Origin: Microthrixaceae bacterium
Lineage (GTDB): Bacteria > Actinomycetota > Acidimicrobiia > Acidimicrobiales > Acidimicrobilacustridaceae
Reading direction: 5' to 3'
Length of the DNA: 5,531 nt
NCBI GenBank assembly: GCA_947455015.1
Contig: CANGMY010000119.1
Coordinates: 1-5,531 of the forward strand
The position numbers were made by a program, and so were the translations under genes. This document shows, one piece after another, positions 4,329 to 5,531 of this stretch (position 1 is the first letter of the stretch; every line of letters begins with the position of its first letter). The notes beneath the pieces were generated by a model that worked only from the letters and a program-made list of their open reading frames with translations, had not been told where the DNA came from and searched no databases.

Positions 4329-5531
4329 TTACGAGATGAGTTCGTTCTCGTCGTTACGCACAGGGCTTGCCTTCTTACGCCGCGTTCCAAGCACCATGGC
4401 TCCACCAAGCGTGACAAGCACAAAGGCAATTCCAAGTGGCGTGTTCACGTTCGAGCCGGTGTACGGAAGAGTCACACCTGAAGCGGTTTCGGTTGCATCG
4501 ACGACGTCGGTAACTCCATCGACAGGATCGCCGGAACCGTCACCGCCTGTGCCACCAGACCCACCGTCGCCACCATCGGATACCGGAGGCGAAGAAACCG
4601 TGAAGACCGGATCCTCGGTGAAGGTGAACGTTATGGTGCCCGCCTTCGTGGCCTTGCCCACGAACGTCAGGACACCGTTGAAGTATTGATAGACCTTGTC
4701 GCCTTTCTTAATCGCCGGGTTGCTGATCGTCATCGTCACCGGCACGCCCGCGATAGGCACGGAACCGTCAGGCGCACGCCACGTGACGACCATAGAGACC
4801 ACGAACTTGTGACCCGAAGGGAAGGTGTCCGCCAGACCTGCAGTACTAAGAACTGGATACACACTGAGGGTCGTTCCCGCGGGAAGCGCGCCGGCCGGAA
4901 CCGTAACCGAAGCGTTTGTTCCTTCGGATCCAAGCGTCAGGGTCGCATCCGTTTGTCCCGACAACGTGACGTTCGTGGGCTTGCCGATCATGGTGTTGTC
5001 CACGCCGCGCGGCAATACGTTGTCCGGAATAGGCGCTTGGTTGACGGACCACAAAGCAGTCAATGTCACATTCGACGAGCGCACTGTGTATGAGTCTCCG
5101 GCCTTGTAGGCCGTCGAACCATCGGACCAGCCTAGGAACGAGTGACCCTCGTACAACAACTCTGCGCCGCTCGCGACCTGGAACGTCGCATCGCTTGCGA
5201 GCGCCGACTGGGTCGGCAGCGTTCCGGTACCACCACCAAGGGCATAGGTAACCGAATACTTCGGAGCGGTCCAAACGGCCGTGAGCGTCTCAGGAACTCC
5301 AGACATCAGGAACAAATCCCCGTTGCCATAAAGCGTGCCCCAGTAATCCACCCAACCACCGAAGCCATAACCGGTCTTCACTGGATCAGTTCCGTTGCCA
5401 ACGGTGAATGTCGTGTTTTCCGTCGTGTCAGCTTGCGTTGGAGCCGATGCTCCACCCGGCATCGAACCACCATTGAGGTCGTACGTAACCGAGGAAACAA
5501 CGGGATCGGCGAAAGTCTTTGTCACATTCCC
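4329..5531 (-). CDS. LPXTG cell-wall-anchored surface protein with InlB/Flg_new-type repeats, 5' end missing
   Basis: At least 400 codons, open to the window edge; residue numbers here count from the in-frame GTG at 5525, which is an internal valine, not a start. Two Listeria-Bacteroides (Flg_new/InlB B-type) repeats come first (13-86 and 90-160), each with V-T-Y-x-L-x-G-G, G-x-x-F-x-G-W and T-L-T-A-x-W. Next is a beta-rich domain (~183-312) with VTVPAGALPAGTTLSVYPV, then a Gly/Asp/Ser linker (313-337). The end is a sortase signal: LPYTG (353-357), a hydrophobic stretch (363-380) and RRKK (382-385) with a 13-residue tail. The product is therefore exported and covalently attached to peptidoglycan, with the repeats outward as spacer or adhesin. 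The signal peptide would be upstream of the window. The ligand is unknown. A hairpin follows the TAA stop, and the gene is probably a separate unit from the genes to its left. Confidence 0.92.
   Translation of the reverse strand, partial: GNVTKTFADPVVSSVTYDLNGGSMPGGASAPTQADTTENTTFTVGNGTDPVKTGYGFGGWVDYWGTLYGNGDLFLMSGVPETLTAVWTAPKYSVTYALGGGTGTLPTQSALASDATFQVASGAELLYEGHSFLGWSDGSTAYKAGDSYTVRSSNVTLTALWSVNQAPIPDNVLPRGVDNTMIGKPTNVTLSGQTDATLTLGSEGTNASVTVPAGALPAGTTLSVYPVLSTAGLADTFPSGHKFVVSMVVTWRAPDGSVPIAGVPVTMTISNPAIKKGDKVYQYFNGVLTFVGKATKAGTITFTFTEDPVFTVSSPPVSDGGDGGSGGTGGDGSGDPVDGVTDVVDATETASGVTLPYTGSNVNTPLGIAFVLVTLGGAMVLGTRRKKASPVRNDENELIS
4455..4469 (-). other. LPYTG sortase cleavage motif
   Basis: Codons for LPYTG, followed by an ~18-residue hydrophobic segment and RRKK, the tripartite cell-wall sorting signal. 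Class A/E-type sortases would cut between Thr and Gly. It implies a sortase elsewhere in the genome. Confidence 0.92.
5046..5258 (-). repeat. Flg_new/InlB-type protein repeat, copy 2
   Basis: Residues 90-160 of the surface protein. It opens with YSVTYALGGGTG, has GHSFLGWSDG in the middle and ends NVTLTALWS. It is similar to copy 1 in protein layout, but diverged in DNA sequence. Confidence 0.8.
5268..5489 (-). repeat. Flg_new/InlB-type protein repeat, copy 1
   Basis: Residues 13-86 of the surface protein. It opens with VTYDLNGGS, has GYGFGGWVDY in the middle and ends ETLTAVWT. The sequence just before it (NVTKTFADP, at the window edge) could be the end of a further, partly diverged copy. Confidence 0.8.

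Noticed and set aside
5523..5525. GTG as start of the surface protein
   Set aside because: The frame stays open to the window edge, there is no signal peptide after it, and it falls at the end of what may be a previous repeat. It is an internal Val codon.
1..5531. tRNA, rRNA, CRISPR array, insertion sequence or attachment site
   Set aside because: None seen: no regularly spaced repeats, no transposase or integrase motifs, no tRNA-like cloverleaf, and nearly all bases are in protein genes.

Overview
The window (about 5.5 kb, moderately high GC) holds six protein genes, all on the minus strand, so it reads from right to left. A sortase-type LPXTG surface protein ending in a basic tail, a Baeyer-Villiger-type flavoprotein and general codon use suggest an actinobacterium, perhaps an aquatic Acidimicrobiia-like lineage. 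That placement is inference; no rRNA or other phylogenetic marker is present.

Layout in transcription order: (1) the C-terminal ~400 residues of a secreted, cell-wall-anchored protein with InlB/Flg_new-type beta repeats (5531-4329, 5' end outside the window), followed by a strong 13-bp hairpin (4315-4280). (2) A renalase-like FAD/NAD(P) amine oxidase-fold protein (4257-3238). (3) A thioredoxin-fold protein with no catalytic cysteines (3183-2716). (4) A small DUF2256-DUF3253 fusion with a four-cysteine zinc site (2662-2288). (5) A photolyase/cryptochrome-family protein, whose ATG overlaps the stop of gene 4 by 4 bp (2291-1080). (6) A Baeyer-Villiger-type flavin monooxygenase cut by the window edge (1022-1). 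Intergenic gaps from gene 2 to gene 6 are 53-57 bp or an overlap. Genes 2-6 could therefore be one operon behind the hairpin, although only the pair 4-5 is tightly coupled. There are no gene-free stretches above 300 bases.

The most unusual item is gene 5. Its FAD-binding helical domain comes first, and a shortened photolyase alpha/beta (antenna) domain comes last, which is the reverse of the canonical order. It also keeps four cysteines placed much like the [4Fe-4S] ligands of the bacterial FeS-BCP/PhrB photolyases, but with a compressed CxxCx5C motif. Together with the DUF2256-DUF3253 partner, the renalase-like protein and the Cys-less thioredoxin fold, the cluster looks like a flavin/redox or light-stress module. 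The joint function is inference.
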